Numbered from the stretch's first letter, positions 40,864 through 50,908 are shown. The stretch is 64,000 nucleotides of DNA from Bdellovibrionota bacterium (GCA_963170155.1 CAUJGP010000009.1:47557-111556), one strand, 5' to 3'. Notes: generated by a model from the letters alone, not told the origin. Numbers and translations are program-made.

Positions 40864-41590
40864 TTTGTTCCTTATCTCGATGGCAGGGAGAATTTCTGTT
40901 AAGTGAGTTAAGTTTTATTTAACTTCGTTATTATAATTGTGAAGATTAGTTTTTCTAGAGTCTGAACTATTCGAGTCACGAGACGTGACTCTCTTGCTTA
41001 GGTCGAGCTTGAGTCTTAGGTTGATTTTCTGGGAACATTTTTTAATTGGTAGGGAAGGATGGAACCATAAAATCGACACGGTAAAGATAAATTTAATTTA
41101 GCAATAAAAATTGATTTAATAGAGAGCTGTGCTCGCAAAAATTATTCTAATCTGTCAAATTATCAATGTAGAGTGAAATGCTTTTCTCACTACGAAAATA
41201 CAGGATGAGCTTTTGACCCATTGAGGTTTTTCAGAAGCTTTCAAAGTAAACGCATCGATTTTCGTCTTAGACTTGTCTTTTGAAAGTCATTTTTTTTTGC
41301 ACATCTAAAGACCTCGACTTTTTGCTGAGGTGTGATGGACGGAAAAGAAATCGTCCGGTTAAAATATCTATAACAGACATACGAAGTGTATAGCTTTGCA
41401 GAAAACGTGCCGATCAATTGTTATCCAATGCAAAGATGCGAAATAAGACTGCGGATCGACGGATTTTAATGAGTAAGGAAATTTCAAATCATGAAGCTGA
41501 AGAGGCTTCTTGAAAGAGCCTTTAGCTTACTTGATCAATTGTCACAAACGATGTCTATCGCTCCGTAGCTAATGGGTGGAGGAACTGTAG
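40864..41590. other. Long intergenic region upstream of the chemotaxis operon
   Basis: This 727-base gap holds a perfect hairpin GAGTCACG-AGA-CGTGACTC at 40973-40991, which probably ends the preceding gene. The rest is A+T rich. The chemotaxis operon promoter must lie here. I see no tRNA, repeat family or supported small gene. Confidence 0.45.
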
Positions 41591-44500
41591 ATGTCTTTTT
41601 CAAAAGAAGATTTAGATGAATTTAAAGCAGAAGCTTTGGATCTTCTTGAGATTGCGGAAAAAAGTCTTTTAGCCCTTGATAGTGGCGCTGAATTTAAAAC
41701 AGCATTTGATTCCATTTTTCGAGGATTTCATAATTTAAAAGGTGCCGCTGGCATTATGGATATGGAGCAACTGCAGGCTCATACGCATGAATTGGAAAAT
41801 ATTTTGATGGGCTTCAAAGGTGATACTTCAATTTCCAAAAAATACATCAATTTATTCCTTCAAGGTATTGATGCCGCAAAAGTGCTTCTTGATGGTGGAG
41901 AGGTTCAGTTTGATTATTCTATGCCTCAGCCAGTGATATTAAATACCCCTAATACGTCAAAAGACAATAATGTTATTTTAGACTCAACGACAGTTGATGA
42001 CCCTCTAGAAGTTAAAGATGAAAAGATACTGGAACAAAAAGATGTCTCACCTGAGACGATGGGGGATTTTTTTGTTGAATGCGAAGAGATTATCGAAAGA
42101 GTTTCAAAGCATTTACAAAGCATCGAATCCGGTGAGTCTACCAAAGACCATTTAGATGGTCTTTATCGAGATGTTCACTCTTTAAAAGGAGCCGCGTACC
42201 TATTTTCTTATAAGAATCTTGGAGATCTGGCTCACATAATGGAATCAAGTTTAGAAAGAGTTCGATCGGGAACCCATTCGACGTCACCATCATTATTGAA
42301 TGGACTCTTTAAATGCCTTGAAATGATTGAAAAGCTTCTTTTGGCAGAAAAAAATGGAACTACAAATGAAACTATTGAAAACGCTATTCCAAGGATTTCC
42401 AAAGCCATGACTAAAATTGAAAATCAATTGCCATCATTAGATCAACCCTCATCTTCAGAAGAAGTGTCGGTTTTAGATGTTGAGCAAGAAAATACACAAA
42501 AGTTAGAACAAGAACAAGAACAAGAACAAAAAAGCAAACAAGTGAATCAATTGGTTCCAAAGTTTGAAGAGACGATTCAAAAAAATGATCCGGCCAAGCC
42601 TCATGCTGCGAATGAAATAAAGAATGATGATTCTACAAGCTCCATTCGTGTTCCAGTCGCCCTTTTAGACAGCTTGATGGCTCTTATGGGAGAAATGGTT
42701 TTAGTTAGAAATCAAGTCCTCCAATTTTCAAATAAATCCGAGGATGCTGAATTTATCAGTATGAGCAAGCGCCTCAATGTTGTTACGAGTGAAATCCAAG
42801 CTGGGATGATGAAGACACGAATGCAACCCATTGGTAACGTTCTTGGAAAATTTACTCGTGTCATTCGCGATCTTTCACAGGATCTTGGAAAGAAAATCAA
42901 TCTCAGCCTTACTGGCACGGAAACGGAACTCGATAAATCATTGCTCGAGGCTATTAAAGATCCACTCACTCATCTTGTAAGAAATTCATGTGATCATGGA
43001 ATTGAAAGCCCCAATGTTCGCAAAGCGGCTGGAAAATCAGAGATAGGAACAGTAAGTATTAAAGCTTATCATGAAGGCGGGCAGGTTGTTATTGATATTC
43101 AAGACGATGGAAAAGGTTTACATCGTGAAGTAATTTTGAATAAGGCCATTGAAAAAGGGGTTATTAACAAGGTTGATGCCACGAAGTTATCGGAGAAACA
43201 GATTTTTAATCTTATTTTTGCCCCTGGTTTTTCAACCGCTGCGAAAATCACGAATGTTTCTGGACGCGGAGTTGGGATGGATGTGGTTCGAACGAATATT
43301 GAAAGAATTGGTGGAACTGTTGATCTTTCAAGTGTTGCTGGCCAAGGGACTTTGATCAAAATTAAAATTCCACTGACACTGGCAATTGTTCCTGCTTTGA
43401 CGGTGAAGTGTCGCGGTGGAACATTTGCCATTCCACAAGTGAATTTAGAAGAACTTGTACGAGTTGATCAGTCAATGACTCAAAATAAAATTGAATTCAT
43501 GCATGGCACCCCTGTGTTCAGATTGCGAGGAAGCATTCTCCCATTGGTGGATTTGAATGTAGTGTTAGATATTGAGCATGAGGTTAATTATAAAGATGGG
43601 ATTGTAAATATAGCAGTCCTCAATGCCGAGCAAAGTTCGTTTGGTTTGATTATCGATCAAATTCAAGATACTGTGGATATTGTCGTCAAGCCACTGAATC
43701 GCTTACTTAAATCATTATTGGCCTATTCAGGGGCCACTATTCTAGGAGATGGCTCTGTTGCTTTTATTCTAGATGTCATAGGGATTTCTAAACTCGCGCA
43801 TTTGAAACATGAAAAAATAAAAACGGTGGCCAAACTGACTCCTCATGCCTATCATACCAATGAAGCTCAAGATTACTTATTAATCAAGGTGGCGTCTCCT
43901 ACACGGCATGCTCTTGTGCTCGGTTATGTTCATCGGTTGGAAGAATTCAAAGTCAAAGATATTGAATACTCCGGTTCTCAAAGAGTTGTTCGCTATGGTA
44001 ATACCATCTTACCGCTCATTTCTGTGAATAAAGGTCTTGGTTACAGTTCAACACAGCAAAATCAAGAAATTGTCCCTACCGTAGTGATCAGACGTGCAGA
44101 TCATCTGTATGGTCTCGAAGTCGATGCGATTTTGGATACACTTTCATCAGAAGCAGACCTTAACTATTCACACATCAATAATCCTGCCATTTTTGGGAAT
44201 TTGAATACTACGGATGAGTTGATTGTTGTCATTGATCCATTTGAATTGATTGAATCCGTATTTCCTCAAAGATTGGGTTCTCAAGAGTCATTGCATTCAG
44301 GAAATTCAATGGACAGAAATGAATTTGTTATGAATGCGGCGATAGATCAAAAAAAACCAGACATATCCGCTCGCATCCTTCTTGCTGAAGACACCATTTT
44401 TTTTAGAAAAGCAATTAAGGATGTCTTGCAGAACATGGGTCACGAAGTTGTTGCCGCTAGTGATGGGCAAGAAGCCATTGATCTTCTCAATCAAGCGGAA

Positions 44501-44749
44501 AAACCATTTGATTTGATTGTTTCGGATATTGAGATGCCAAGAGTCAATGGGTTTCAGCTTGCAAATGCGGTGAGAAATCATCCGAAGTATTCTTCTATGC
44601 CTATGATGGCCGTGAGTTCAAAGGCGGGCTTGAGTTTCATGAAGGAATGCAAAAAAGCTGGTTTCAACATTTATATGGAGAAATTGAGACCAAATATGTT
44701 GGAAAATGCCGTGAATGATCTTTTATCAAAAGAGAAGAGTGCCGTATGA
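41591..44749 (+). CDS. cheA: CheA-type hybrid histidine kinase with two Hpt, two CheW-like and one receiver domain
   Basis: A 1052-residue cytoplasmic kinase. Hpt1 has the phospho-acceptor His47 (FHNLKGAAG); Hpt2 has His196 (VHSLKGAAY). A Gln/Glu-rich linker (residues 305-320) follows, then the P3 dimerisation helices (IRVPVALLDSLMALMGEMV), the ATPase domain (HLVRNSCDHGIE and later GRGVGMDVV), a CheW-like P5 domain (ALTVKCRGGTFAIP), a second CheW-like region (RRADHLYGLEVDAILD) and a C-terminal receiver (RILLAEDT, SDIEMPRVNG, VSSKAG). The second Hpt and fused receiver set it apart from the classic chemotaxis CheA and resemble ChpA/FrzE-type kinases that control motility by pili or gliding. It overlaps cheW by four bases. 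No separate cheY is nearby. Confidence 0.9.
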   Translation: MSFSKEDLDEFKAEALDLLEIAEKSLLALDSGAEFKTAFDSIFRGFHNLKGAAGIMDMEQLQAHTHELENILMGFKGDTSISKKYINLFLQGIDAAKVLLDGGEVQFDYSMPQPVILNTPNTSKDNNVILDSTTVDDPLEVKDEKILEQKDVSPETMGDFFVECEEIIERVSKHLQSIESGESTKDHLDGLYRDVHSLKGAAYLFSYKNLGDLAHIMESSLERVRSGTHSTSPSLLNGLFKCLEMIEKLLLAEKNGTTNETIENAIPRISKAMTKIENQLPSLDQPSSSEEVSVLDVEQENTQKLEQEQEQEQKSKQVNQLVPKFEETIQKNDPAKPHAANEIKNDDSTSSIRVPVALLDSLMALMGEMVLVRNQVLQFSNKSEDAEFISMSKRLNVVTSEIQAGMMKTRMQPIGNVLGKFTRVIRDLSQDLGKKINLSLTGTETELDKSLLEAIKDPLTHLVRNSCDHGIESPNVRKAAGKSEIGTVSIKAYHEGGQVVIDIQDDGKGLHREVILNKAIEKGVINKVDATKLSEKQIFNLIFAPGFSTAAKITNVSGRGVGMDVVRTNIERIGGTVDLSSVAGQGTLIKIKIPLTLAIVPALTVKCRGGTFAIPQVNLEELVRVDQSMTQNKIEFMHGTPVFRLRGSILPLVDLNVVLDIEHEVNYKDGIVNIAVLNAEQSSFGLIIDQIQDTVDIVVKPLNRLLKSLLAYSGATILGDGSVAFILDVIGISKLAHLKHEKIKTVAKLTPHAYHTNEAQDYLLIKVASPTRHALVLGYVHRLEEFKVKDIEYSGSQRVVRYGNTILPLISVNKGLGYSSTQQNQEIVPTVVIRRADHLYGLEVDAILDTLSSEADLNYSHINNPAIFGNLNTTDELIVVIDPFELIESVFPQRLGSQESLHSGNSMDRNEFVMNAAIDQKKPDISARILLAEDTIFFRKAIKDVLQNMGHEVVAASDGQEAIDLLNQAEKPFDLIVSDIEMPRVNGFQLANAVRNHPKYSSMPMMAVSSKAGLSFMKECKKAGFNIYMEKLRPNMLENAVNDLLSKEKSAV

Positions 44750-45210
44750 GCAATACCTACGAACAGCTCACTACCTTTTACGTTGACGGTAATATGTTTG
44801 GAATTGAAGTTTTAAATGTTCAGGAAGTAGCAGGGAGTCCTCTTGTATTTTCTGTTCCACTTGCACCATCGTTTGTTCGTGGATTGGTGAATCTTCGAGG
44901 TCAAATCGCCACAGCGATTGGTTTGCGTGAATTATTCGATAAATCCAGTAAGGATATTGAGTCTCGGATGTCGGTTATTTGCAAAATTGACGGAAATCTT
45001 GTTTCGCTCATCGTCGACTCAATCGGCGAAGTTGTGGAAGTGGAAGAATCCCGATTTGAAACTGTACCTGACACCATTCCTCAACAAGTCAGAAGATTCA
45101 TCAAAGGCGTTTATAAAATGAATGGTGCTTTTTTAAGTGTCTTGGATCTTGAAGCTTTAGCAAGCGAGCTCTCCCCCAGCACGGAAGCTGACTCAGGTAG
45201 AAATAATTAA
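44746..45210 (+). CDS. cheW: CheW-type coupling protein
   Basis: A complete 154-residue CheW: TFYVDGNMFGIEVLNVQEV, RGLVNLRGQIATAIGLRELF and IVDSIGEVVEVEESRFE match the two SH3-like subdomains that link receptors to CheA. The start overlaps the cheA stop (ATGA), so both are made together. It would form the core array with the MCP encoded next. Nothing about its length is unusual. Confidence 0.93.
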   Translation: MSNTYEQLTTFYVDGNMFGIEVLNVQEVAGSPLVFSVPLAPSFVRGLVNLRGQIATAIGLRELFDKSSKDIESRMSVICKIDGNLVSLIVDSIGEVVEVEESRFETVPDTIPQQVRRFIKGVYKMNGAFLSVLDLEALASELSPSTEADSGRNN

Positions 45211-45228
45211 CATAATAAGGAGAAATAA

Positions 45229-47073
45229 ATGAAGGCAGCTAATGAAAATTCAGAAGGAAAAATATACGAAATTACGACAATAAAGCCTAAGGGAGAAAAG
45301 AATAACGAGGCGCTCGTCGCGGCTATTTATCGTTCGCAAGCGGTCATTGAGTTTGATATCAATGGCACGATTTTGGATGCAAATGAAAATTTTCTTAGAG
45401 TCTTTGGATACAGTTTAAGTGATATAAAGGGAAAACACCATCGAACCCTTTGTGAGTCTTCCTACACAGAAAGCACGGATTATCAAACGCTTTGGGAGCA
45501 ACTGGGAAAAGGAGAATCTCACGCTGGGGAATTCAAACGAGTTGGAAAAAATGGAAAAGAAGTTTGGATTATGGGTTCCTACAATCCAATTTCAGATGAT
45601 GAGGGAAAGGTAAAGTCAGTTCTTAAATTCGCTATTGATGTTACAGAGTCAAGAGTAGAGTTTAAGGTTCGCGCCGATATCATGAATATGACAAGCATTG
45701 TTTCCGAATCGAATTTGCGGGGTGACATCTTATCCATTAATGAAAAGTATATCGATGTGTCAAAATACAGCCGTGAAGAGTTAATCGGGCAGCCTCACAA
45801 CATCACGCGACATCCCGATATGCCGAAAGAAGTTTTTAAAACAATGTGGGGAACTATTGGACGTGGTAAAATATTTCGTGGAGTCATTAAAAACCGAGCC
45901 AAAGATGGAACACCTTACTACGTAGACGCGGTAATTGCTCCAATCATGGGAGAAAATGGAAAACCTAAAAAATATATCGGTGTTCGATATGATATTACCG
46001 AGGCAGAAATTGAACGCCATCAGATGAAAGGTCTTGCTCAAGCCGTCGATACCGCATTTATTTATGCCGAGTTCGATAACACGGGCAATATTCTTTCGTG
46101 TAATAAAAACTTTCAAATGGCGACAGGGTATTCAGAGGATGAAGTGAAAGGAAAACATCATCGAATGCTTTGCGATTCTCAAGACATCGAGGGTACGGAT
46201 TACTCTAAATTTTGGCCTGATTTGAAAGCAGGAACCATGAAAGACGGAATTTTTAAAAGACGGACAAAGAGTGGTGATTTTGCATATTTTCAAGCTGTCT
46301 ATGTTCCAATCAAAAACGAAGTGGGCGAGGTTAGTAAGGTGATTAAAATTGCAAATGATATGAGTGAGATTCAATATGTCGCTGAAGCCCTGACAAAGTC
46401 ATCGGCAGAACTCACTACAACTGCGACACAAATGGCTGATACCGCGAATCAAACTCACAATGAATCGGAATCTGCGGCCATTGCTGCTGGACAAATCGCT
46501 GCAGGGGTTCAAGCCGTTGCTACGAATATGGAAGAAATGGTTGCCTCTATTAAAGAAATCGGTCGCTCCACAGGAGAGTCCGCTCAAATGGCAAAAAACA
46601 CTTTGGAAAGCGCGCAGGCATCAAACATCATCATGACCAAGCTGGGAATAAGCAGTAAAGAAATCGGCGATGTTGTTAAAGTTATTAGTTCGATTGCTCA
46701 ACAAACCAATCTGTTGGCGCTCAATGCGACCATTGAAGCGGCTCGAGCGGGTGAAGCGGGTAAAGGCTTTGCCGTTGTTGCAAATGAGGTTAAAGAACTT
46801 GCAAAACAAACAGCGAAAGCAACGGATGAAATCACGGCAAAAATTGGCTCCATTCAGACGGATACTCAAGGCGCTGTTTCTGCCATTAGTGGAATCTGTC
46901 AAGCGATTGAAAAACTCAATGGACTTTCAGCAGTTGTCGCGACGGCTGTTGAAGAGCAAAGCGCTACGACGAATGAAATTTCGCGAGTGGTGAGCGAATC
47001 GAGAAAAGGAGTTGAAAGTGTGGCTTCAACTGCCAAAGTTGTTTCGCAGTCAGCTCAAACCAGCAGTATATGA
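45229..47073 (+). CDS. Soluble methyl-accepting chemotaxis protein with three PAS domains, C-terminally frameshifted
   Basis: GGAGAAATAAATG starts the gene. Three PAS domains (about residues 30-140, 150-270 and 275-390) share [21 protein letters not shown] and GKHHR-type motifs; the first and third are close copies. No membrane segment is visible, so the receptor senses an internal cue such as redox or a haem/flavin ligand. The signalling domain includes the highly conserved hairpin [25 protein letters not shown]. The frame stops at 47073 after QTSSI, but the next 32 codons continue in another frame (see the following entry). The split is explained by one duplicated AT. The signalling tip is intact. 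Confidence 0.88.
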   Translation: MKAANENSEGKIYEITTIKPKGEKNNEALVAAIYRSQAVIEFDINGTILDANENFLRVFGYSLSDIKGKHHRTLCESSYTESTDYQTLWEQLGKGESHAGEFKRVGKNGKEVWIMGSYNPISDDEGKVKSVLKFAIDVTESRVEFKVRADIMNMTSIVSESNLRGDILSINEKYIDVSKYSREELIGQPHNITRHPDMPKEVFKTMWGTIGRGKIFRGVIKNRAKDGTPYYVDAVIAPIMGENGKPKKYIGVRYDITEAEIERHQMKGLAQAVDTAFIYAEFDNTGNILSCNKNFQMATGYSEDEVKGKHHRMLCDSQDIEGTDYSKFWPDLKAGTMKDGIFKRRTKSGDFAYFQAVYVPIKNEVGEVSKVIKIANDMSEIQYVAEALTKSSAELTTTATQMADTANQTHNESESAAIAAGQIAAGVQAVATNMEEMVASIKEIGRSTGESAQMAKNTLESAQASNIIMTKLGISSKEIGDVVKVISSIAQQTNLLALNATIEAARAGEAGKGFAVVANEVKELAKQTAKATDEITAKIGSIQTDTQGAVSAISGICQAIEKLNGLSAVVATAVEEQSATTNEISRVVSESRKGVESVASTAKVVSQSAQTSSI

Positions 47074-47171
47074 ATACGGAGCGAACTCTCAAATCGGCAC
47101 AACAACTGACTGGCATGGCAGATAAGCTTTCAATGTTGCTACAGAAAAAAACAGAATCCTTAAAAAGATGA
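47070..47171 (+). other. Out-of-frame C-terminal tail of the MCP
   Basis: The frame from 47070 reads [20 protein letters not shown] and runs to a TGA at 47169-47171 that overlaps the cheB start as ATGA. This is a normal MCP ending. Removing one AT from AGTATATGAAT at 47065-47075 would join it to the MCP. It is a displaced C-terminus, not a separate gene. Confidence 0.7.
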
Positions 47172-48301
47172 GACTTGCATTGAAGAAGTTAAAAGTTCTC
47201 ATCGTTGATGACTCCATTGTTTACAGATCAAAGATCCGAGCGGCTCTTCAAGATTTGCCTTGGATAGAGGTCACTGGGGCGGCTGTGAATGGTCGGGCTG
47301 CTTTAGAGCACATTGCCAACGTCACTCCTGATCTTTTAATTTTAGATCTAGAAATGCCGGAAATGGATGGACTGAGCACGCTCAATGAAATGCGTTCACG
47401 CAAGATTTCTTGTAAGGTTATCGTATTTTCATCCACTTCCAAAAGAGGGGCAGATATTACTCTTGAGGCGCTTCGTCTGGGTGCCAGTGATTTTGTTGCA
47501 AAGCCAGGAGCCTCTGATGATGTTGAGCTTCTGACCTCAGGCAATCCTACAGAGCGAATAAAGGATTTACTTTTTCCAAAGATTCATGCTCTTTTTCCTG
47601 ACCGTGATGCTGCAACCCATTCTTTCGTCACGGCTACTGCCGATGCAATCGCTACTACTACTTTACAACCATTGAGTGAGGAGATGAAATTTCCTAAAAT
47701 AATTTGGGATTTATTTCATCCAGAAATCATGGTTATTGGCTCATCAACAGGAGGTCCAACGGTTCTTGAAAAAATTTTTTCCGACCTTCGTTCTTCAATA
47801 AATTGTCCTATCGTAATCACTCAACATATGCCTCCAGTATTTACCACTAGCTTTGCAGAAAGACTTGGGAAAGCGAGTGGGTCTCCAGCTATAGAAGCCA
47901 CCCAAGGAACGGTTCTTGAGAAAGGCTGTATTTATGTGGCTCCAGGAGATTATCATCTGCGATTGCAAGGGGATCGTACTCGAGCCACAGTATCTTTAGA
48001 TCAAGGCAAAAAAATCCACTCCGTCAGACCCTCCGTAGATCCTTTATTTTCAACGGCTGCATCGATTTTTAAGGAACGCTGTTTAGCGCTTGTCCTTACA
48101 GGGATGGGAAATGACGGTAGAGATGGGGCCATTGCTATCAAGCGCGCTGGAGGTGCTGTGATCATACAAAATAAAGAATCATGCGCTGTCTTTGGGATGC
48201 CAGGAGCTGTTTTCTCTGCTGGTGCCTATGATAAGATTGCAGATCCACAAGGAATTGTATCTTTAATGAGAGAAAAAATAGGTGTGAAACATGCTGCGTG
48301 A
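47168..48301 (+). CDS. cheB: Chemotaxis protein-glutamate methylesterase CheB
   Basis: CheB demethylates receptor glutamates. The receiver domain (residues 1-125) has VDDS, the phospho-Asp in LLILDLEMPEMDG and the KPG loop. After a linker of about 50 residues the methylesterase domain shows the catalytic triad regions: GSSTGGPT (Ser), TQHMPPVF (His) and GMGNDGRDGA (Asp). The start overlaps the out-of-frame MCP end as ATGA, which shows that the operon was once continuous here. The stop overlaps cheR by 11 bases. Confidence 0.94.
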   Translation: MRLALKKLKVLIVDDSIVYRSKIRAALQDLPWIEVTGAAVNGRAALEHIANVTPDLLILDLEMPEMDGLSTLNEMRSRKISCKVIVFSSTSKRGADITLEALRLGASDFVAKPGASDDVELLTSGNPTERIKDLLFPKIHALFPDRDAATHSFVTATADAIATTTLQPLSEEMKFPKIIWDLFHPEIMVIGSSTGGPTVLEKIFSDLRSSINCPIVITQHMPPVFTTSFAERLGKASGSPAIEATQGTVLEKGCIYVAPGDYHLRLQGDRTRATVSLDQGKKIHSVRPSVDPLFSTAASIFKERCLALVLTGMGNDGRDGAIAIKRAGGAVIIQNKESCAVFGMPGAVFSAGAYDKIADPQGIVSLMREKIGVKHAA

Positions 48302-49133
48302 TGAAGTTTTGAAATTCTTTTCCAACTACATTGAAGCAGAGTTAGGAATTGTTTACGCTGAACACAATCACTATCAACTCGAACACAGACTTGAAGAGAT
48401 CGCTAAGGTGACAGGTTCCAAGTCCATTGAGGATCTTTATGAGAGATTGAAGAACGGTATATCGGGACAAGTTAAGCAACTCTTACTTGATTCTGCGACG
48501 AACAACGAAACATCCTTCTTTCGTGATCCCAAGGTCTTTACCGCTATTGAAGAGGCTGTTTTGAAAAAACACCAAAATTTTGTTGGGCAAGGAGAAAAAC
48601 TTCGTATTTGGTCAGCGGCTTCTTCAACGGGTCAGGAGGCACTTTCAATTGCTATCTTGGTTAAAGAATACAATGAAAAAAACCATTCGGCGATTGATTT
48701 ACGGATTTTGGGAACGGATATTTCTGATCGCGTTTTGGAACGTGCCCAATCCGGAATTTACAATCAGATAGAAATGGGACGGGGATTATCTGAGTTACAG
48801 ATCACAAAATATTTTCAGAATACGGATCAAAACCAATGGCAAGCTTCATTCAATTTGACCCAGCATATTGAATTCAAAAAATTTAATTTAAAATCCTCCA
48901 TTCCGTTGACTGAAAAATTTCATATCATCCTTTGTCGAAATATGCTCATCTATCAAAGCGTCGAGGGAAAAAAGGAAATTTTGAATAGAATCACCACAAA
49001 TTTAATGCCAGGGGGTTTTTTGATCTTAGGCGCAGGAGAAAGTTTAATGGGCCTATCTTGTGATTATGAACAGTCTCTTATTGCTGGAGCCATGCTTTAT
49101 CAAAAAAAAGGAGTATTGTCGAAAGCAGCATAA
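48291..49133 (+). CDS. cheR: Chemotaxis protein methyltransferase CheR
   Basis: CheR methylates receptor glutamates with S-adenosylmethionine. The N-terminal helical domain (residues 1-80) contains NNETSFFRDPKVF, the family signature. The SAM-binding domain has IWSAASSTGQEALSIAI, ILGTDISDRVLERA and ILCRNMLIYQ, all expected. The length of 280 residues is standard. It overlaps cheB by 11 bases and ends the operon; the next gene converges. Confidence 0.94.
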   Translation: MLRDEVLKFFSNYIEAELGIVYAEHNHYQLEHRLEEIAKVTGSKSIEDLYERLKNGISGQVKQLLLDSATNNETSFFRDPKVFTAIEEAVLKKHQNFVGQGEKLRIWSAASSTGQEALSIAILVKEYNEKNHSAIDLRILGTDISDRVLERAQSGIYNQIEMGRGLSELQITKYFQNTDQNQWQASFNLTQHIEFKKFNLKSSIPLTEKFHIILCRNMLIYQSVEGKKEILNRITTNLMPGGFLILGAGESLMGLSCDYEQSLIAGAMLYQKKGVLSKAA

Positions 49134-49183
49134 ACTGAGTTCGAAATATTTTTTTCACAGCCACTGGTTACTTTTATTTTCTA

Positions 49184-49738
49184 TTACATTTTAACTAAGA
49201 TGACGATCCCAAAACCTATAAATAGGGCACAAGCAAATACTCGGATCCATTTCATGGGAATTCGCTGTAAGAGATTTTCTCCTAAAAACACAGCAAGAGC
49301 GTTCGAAGCGATCATTCCAGCTGTTGTTCCAAGAGTCACAAGAGCACTGTTGCTATATCTTGCTCCCAAGGCAACGGTCGCTAATTGAGTTTTGTCTCCC
49401 ATCTCAGCGATAAAGAAGGCGATGGCCGTGGTAATAAAAACACCAAAGCGTCCATTCATTTTAACCTCTCCTTCTTTGTCAGGGATCAGTATCCAAATCG
49501 CAAAGGCGAAGAAAATGATGGCCAAGGACCATTTTAATGTTGTGTGGCTCACTTGTGTTGCGACAAGACCTCCGAGCCAAGAGGCTAAGGCATGGTTGAG
49601 TAATGTGGCAACGGTGACCCCAGCCAGAATTGTCCAAGGTTTTTTGTAACGTGCAGTGAGTATGAGTGAGAGCAATTGAGTTTTGTCTCCCATTTCACCA
49701 GCGAAAACAAGAAGAAATGAGTTTATAAGTATTTCCAT
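49184..49738 (-). CDS. mneA: UPF0016/TMEM165-type manganese exporter (MneA-like)
   Basis: From the ATG at 49738 the protein has 184 residues and about six helices in two inverted halves, each with the family motif: FAGEMGDKTQL and FIAEMGDKTQL. These E-x-G-D-K-T motifs bind Mn2+ or Ca2+ in the Gdt1/TMEM165 family, and bacterial members export manganese. The frame extends to 49834, but that part is Arg rich and lacks a ribosome binding site. A yybP-ykoY-type Mn2+ leader lies directly upstream, which strongly supports manganese export. Confidence 0.9.
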   Translation of the reverse strand: MEILINSFLLVFAGEMGDKTQLLSLILTARYKKPWTILAGVTVATLLNHALASWLGGLVATQVSHTTLKWSLAIIFFAFAIWILIPDKEGEVKMNGRFGVFITTAIAFFIAEMGDKTQLATVALGARYSNSALVTLGTTAGMIASNALAVFLGENLLQRIPMKWIRVFACALFIGFGIVILVKM

Positions 49739-49794
49739 GATAACCTCGCCTTTACTGCCGCGAAGTCGAATCCTCAAGCTTGAGAAACGAGACA

Positions 49795-49930
49795 ACACGG
49801 CGAAAAAATTCACCAATGTCAGTCTCGTCAACAAAGATTACTAGATCTTGCAAATGTGCCGGGGATTGAGCCCAGTATGTCGACACAAATTTCAGGACTA
49901 TCCTGAACGACTACTCCCTAACTTAGGATA
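49795..49930 (-). promoter_or_regulatory. yybP-ykoY-type manganese riboswitch
   Basis: The minus-strand leader reads TAGGGAGTAGTCG, then a short stem (TTCAGGATAGTCCTGAA), then GTCGACATACTGGGC and later GACGAGACTGACA. GGGAGTAG and the CGACATACT segment fit the conserved loops of yybP-ykoY RNAs as I recall them from alx/mntP leaders. It precedes a manganese exporter gene, the usual target. Boundaries are approximate. Confidence 0.78.
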
Positions 49931-50121
49931 GAGTAATGGCTTTTAATGAGTCTGGCAATTAAGAAAATTTGAAGCACTAGACCATCGATAGCAGTTCAAA
50001 GGCCGCTTATTTTTCATTTCCGTTGAAAACTCTAGGGTGTCCTTAAGGCTGGCAAGCCCTGATTTGAAATTGTCTGCGTCAAATTCTCAATTTTGGTCAT
50101 TTGATTTTATTTTTAGTACAA

Positions 50122-50151
50122 TTGACCTATAATATAGTACTATTGTATGAA
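50122..50151 (+). promoter_or_regulatory. Promoter with palindromic operator of the efflux operon
   Basis: TTGACC (50122-50127) and TATGAA (50146-50151) are 18 bases apart. The perfect palindrome ATAGTACTAT (50134-50143) lies between them, and TAGTACAATTG at 50115 is a near repeat of TAGTACTATTG at 50135. A TetR dimer bound here would block polymerase. Confidence 0.5.
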
Positions 50152-50224
50152 TGGCAGATTAAACAACAGATTGGTTTTTTGGTATTGAATCTGATGAATG
50201 GGGAGCCCGAAGCAAGGATCAAAA

Positions 50225-50908
50225 ATGATAAGCACCAAAGGTAAAATCATTGAAGCCGCTAAGAAGCTTTTTTCCAAATATGGTTATGACAAGGTCACAA
50301 CACGTGACATTGCGGGAGAGGCGGGAGTTGCCTTAAGCGCCATCACTTATTATTTTAAGTCAAAAGAGAATGTACTCACTTATTTGGTGAATCAATTTCA
50401 TTCAGAGCAAAAGAAGGCTTCCTTTGCCTCCATCGCGGATATCCAAGTCCAGAGCACTGAAGAGTTTGTACTTCGAATGGAAATTTTTGTAGAAACTTAT
50501 ATTTTATCTTTATTCAAAGATCTTCCTCTTTTTTTGTTAGTGACCGATGAATTTGAGCGTCGAAATCCTGTTCTTATCGCAATGATCCAAGATCCTTCAA
50601 AAAACCATGCTCTCCATTTGGTAAAGTTTATCGAAGGAGCACAGAAGAATGGGTTCATCGCAAAAGATATCGATGCCTTGATGGTTTCTTTTATGTTCAT
50701 CAAAGAAATTGGCATCACTATTAAGATGGAACAATTAAAGACATGGGTGACAAAAGGAAGCTTATCTCATACCGACTACCGTAAAAAATGGATTGGAAAT
50801 CTTTTAAGAATCCTCTTTCATGGAATTTTATTGAAAGAAAAAACAATGCTCATACCATCAAAAAGCAAGGTTAGTACTAATAAAAAAGGCCGGAGGCTCA
50901 AAAAATGA
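50225..50908 (+). CDS. TetR/AcrR-family repressor
   Basis: The ATG at 50225 is chosen because AAGGA lies seven bases upstream; a longer frame begins at 50198 without one. The N-terminal helix-turn-helix is typical (KGKIIEAAKKLFSKYGYDKVTTRDIAGEAGVALSAITYYFKSKENVL). The remaining 160 residues form the ligand-binding helical domain. The stop overlaps the TolC-like gene as ATGA, so it controls its own operon. A palindrome in the promoter spacer is the likely operator. The inducing drug or metabolite cannot be inferred. Confidence 0.88.
   Translation: MISTKGKIIEAAKKLFSKYGYDKVTTRDIAGEAGVALSAITYYFKSKENVLTYLVNQFHSEQKKASFASIADIQVQSTEEFVLRMEIFVETYILSLFKDLPLFLLVTDEFERRNPVLIAMIQDPSKNHALHLVKFIEGAQKNGFIAKDIDALMVSFMFIKEIGITIKMEQLKTWVTKGSLSHTDYRKKWIGNLLRILFHGILLKEKTMLIPSKSKVSTNKKGRRLKK

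Noticed and set aside
41405..41420. GCCGATCA upstream of cheA as a sigma-28 -10 box
   Set aside because: One mismatch in the box and no TAAA element at the right distance; too weak to report as a promoter.
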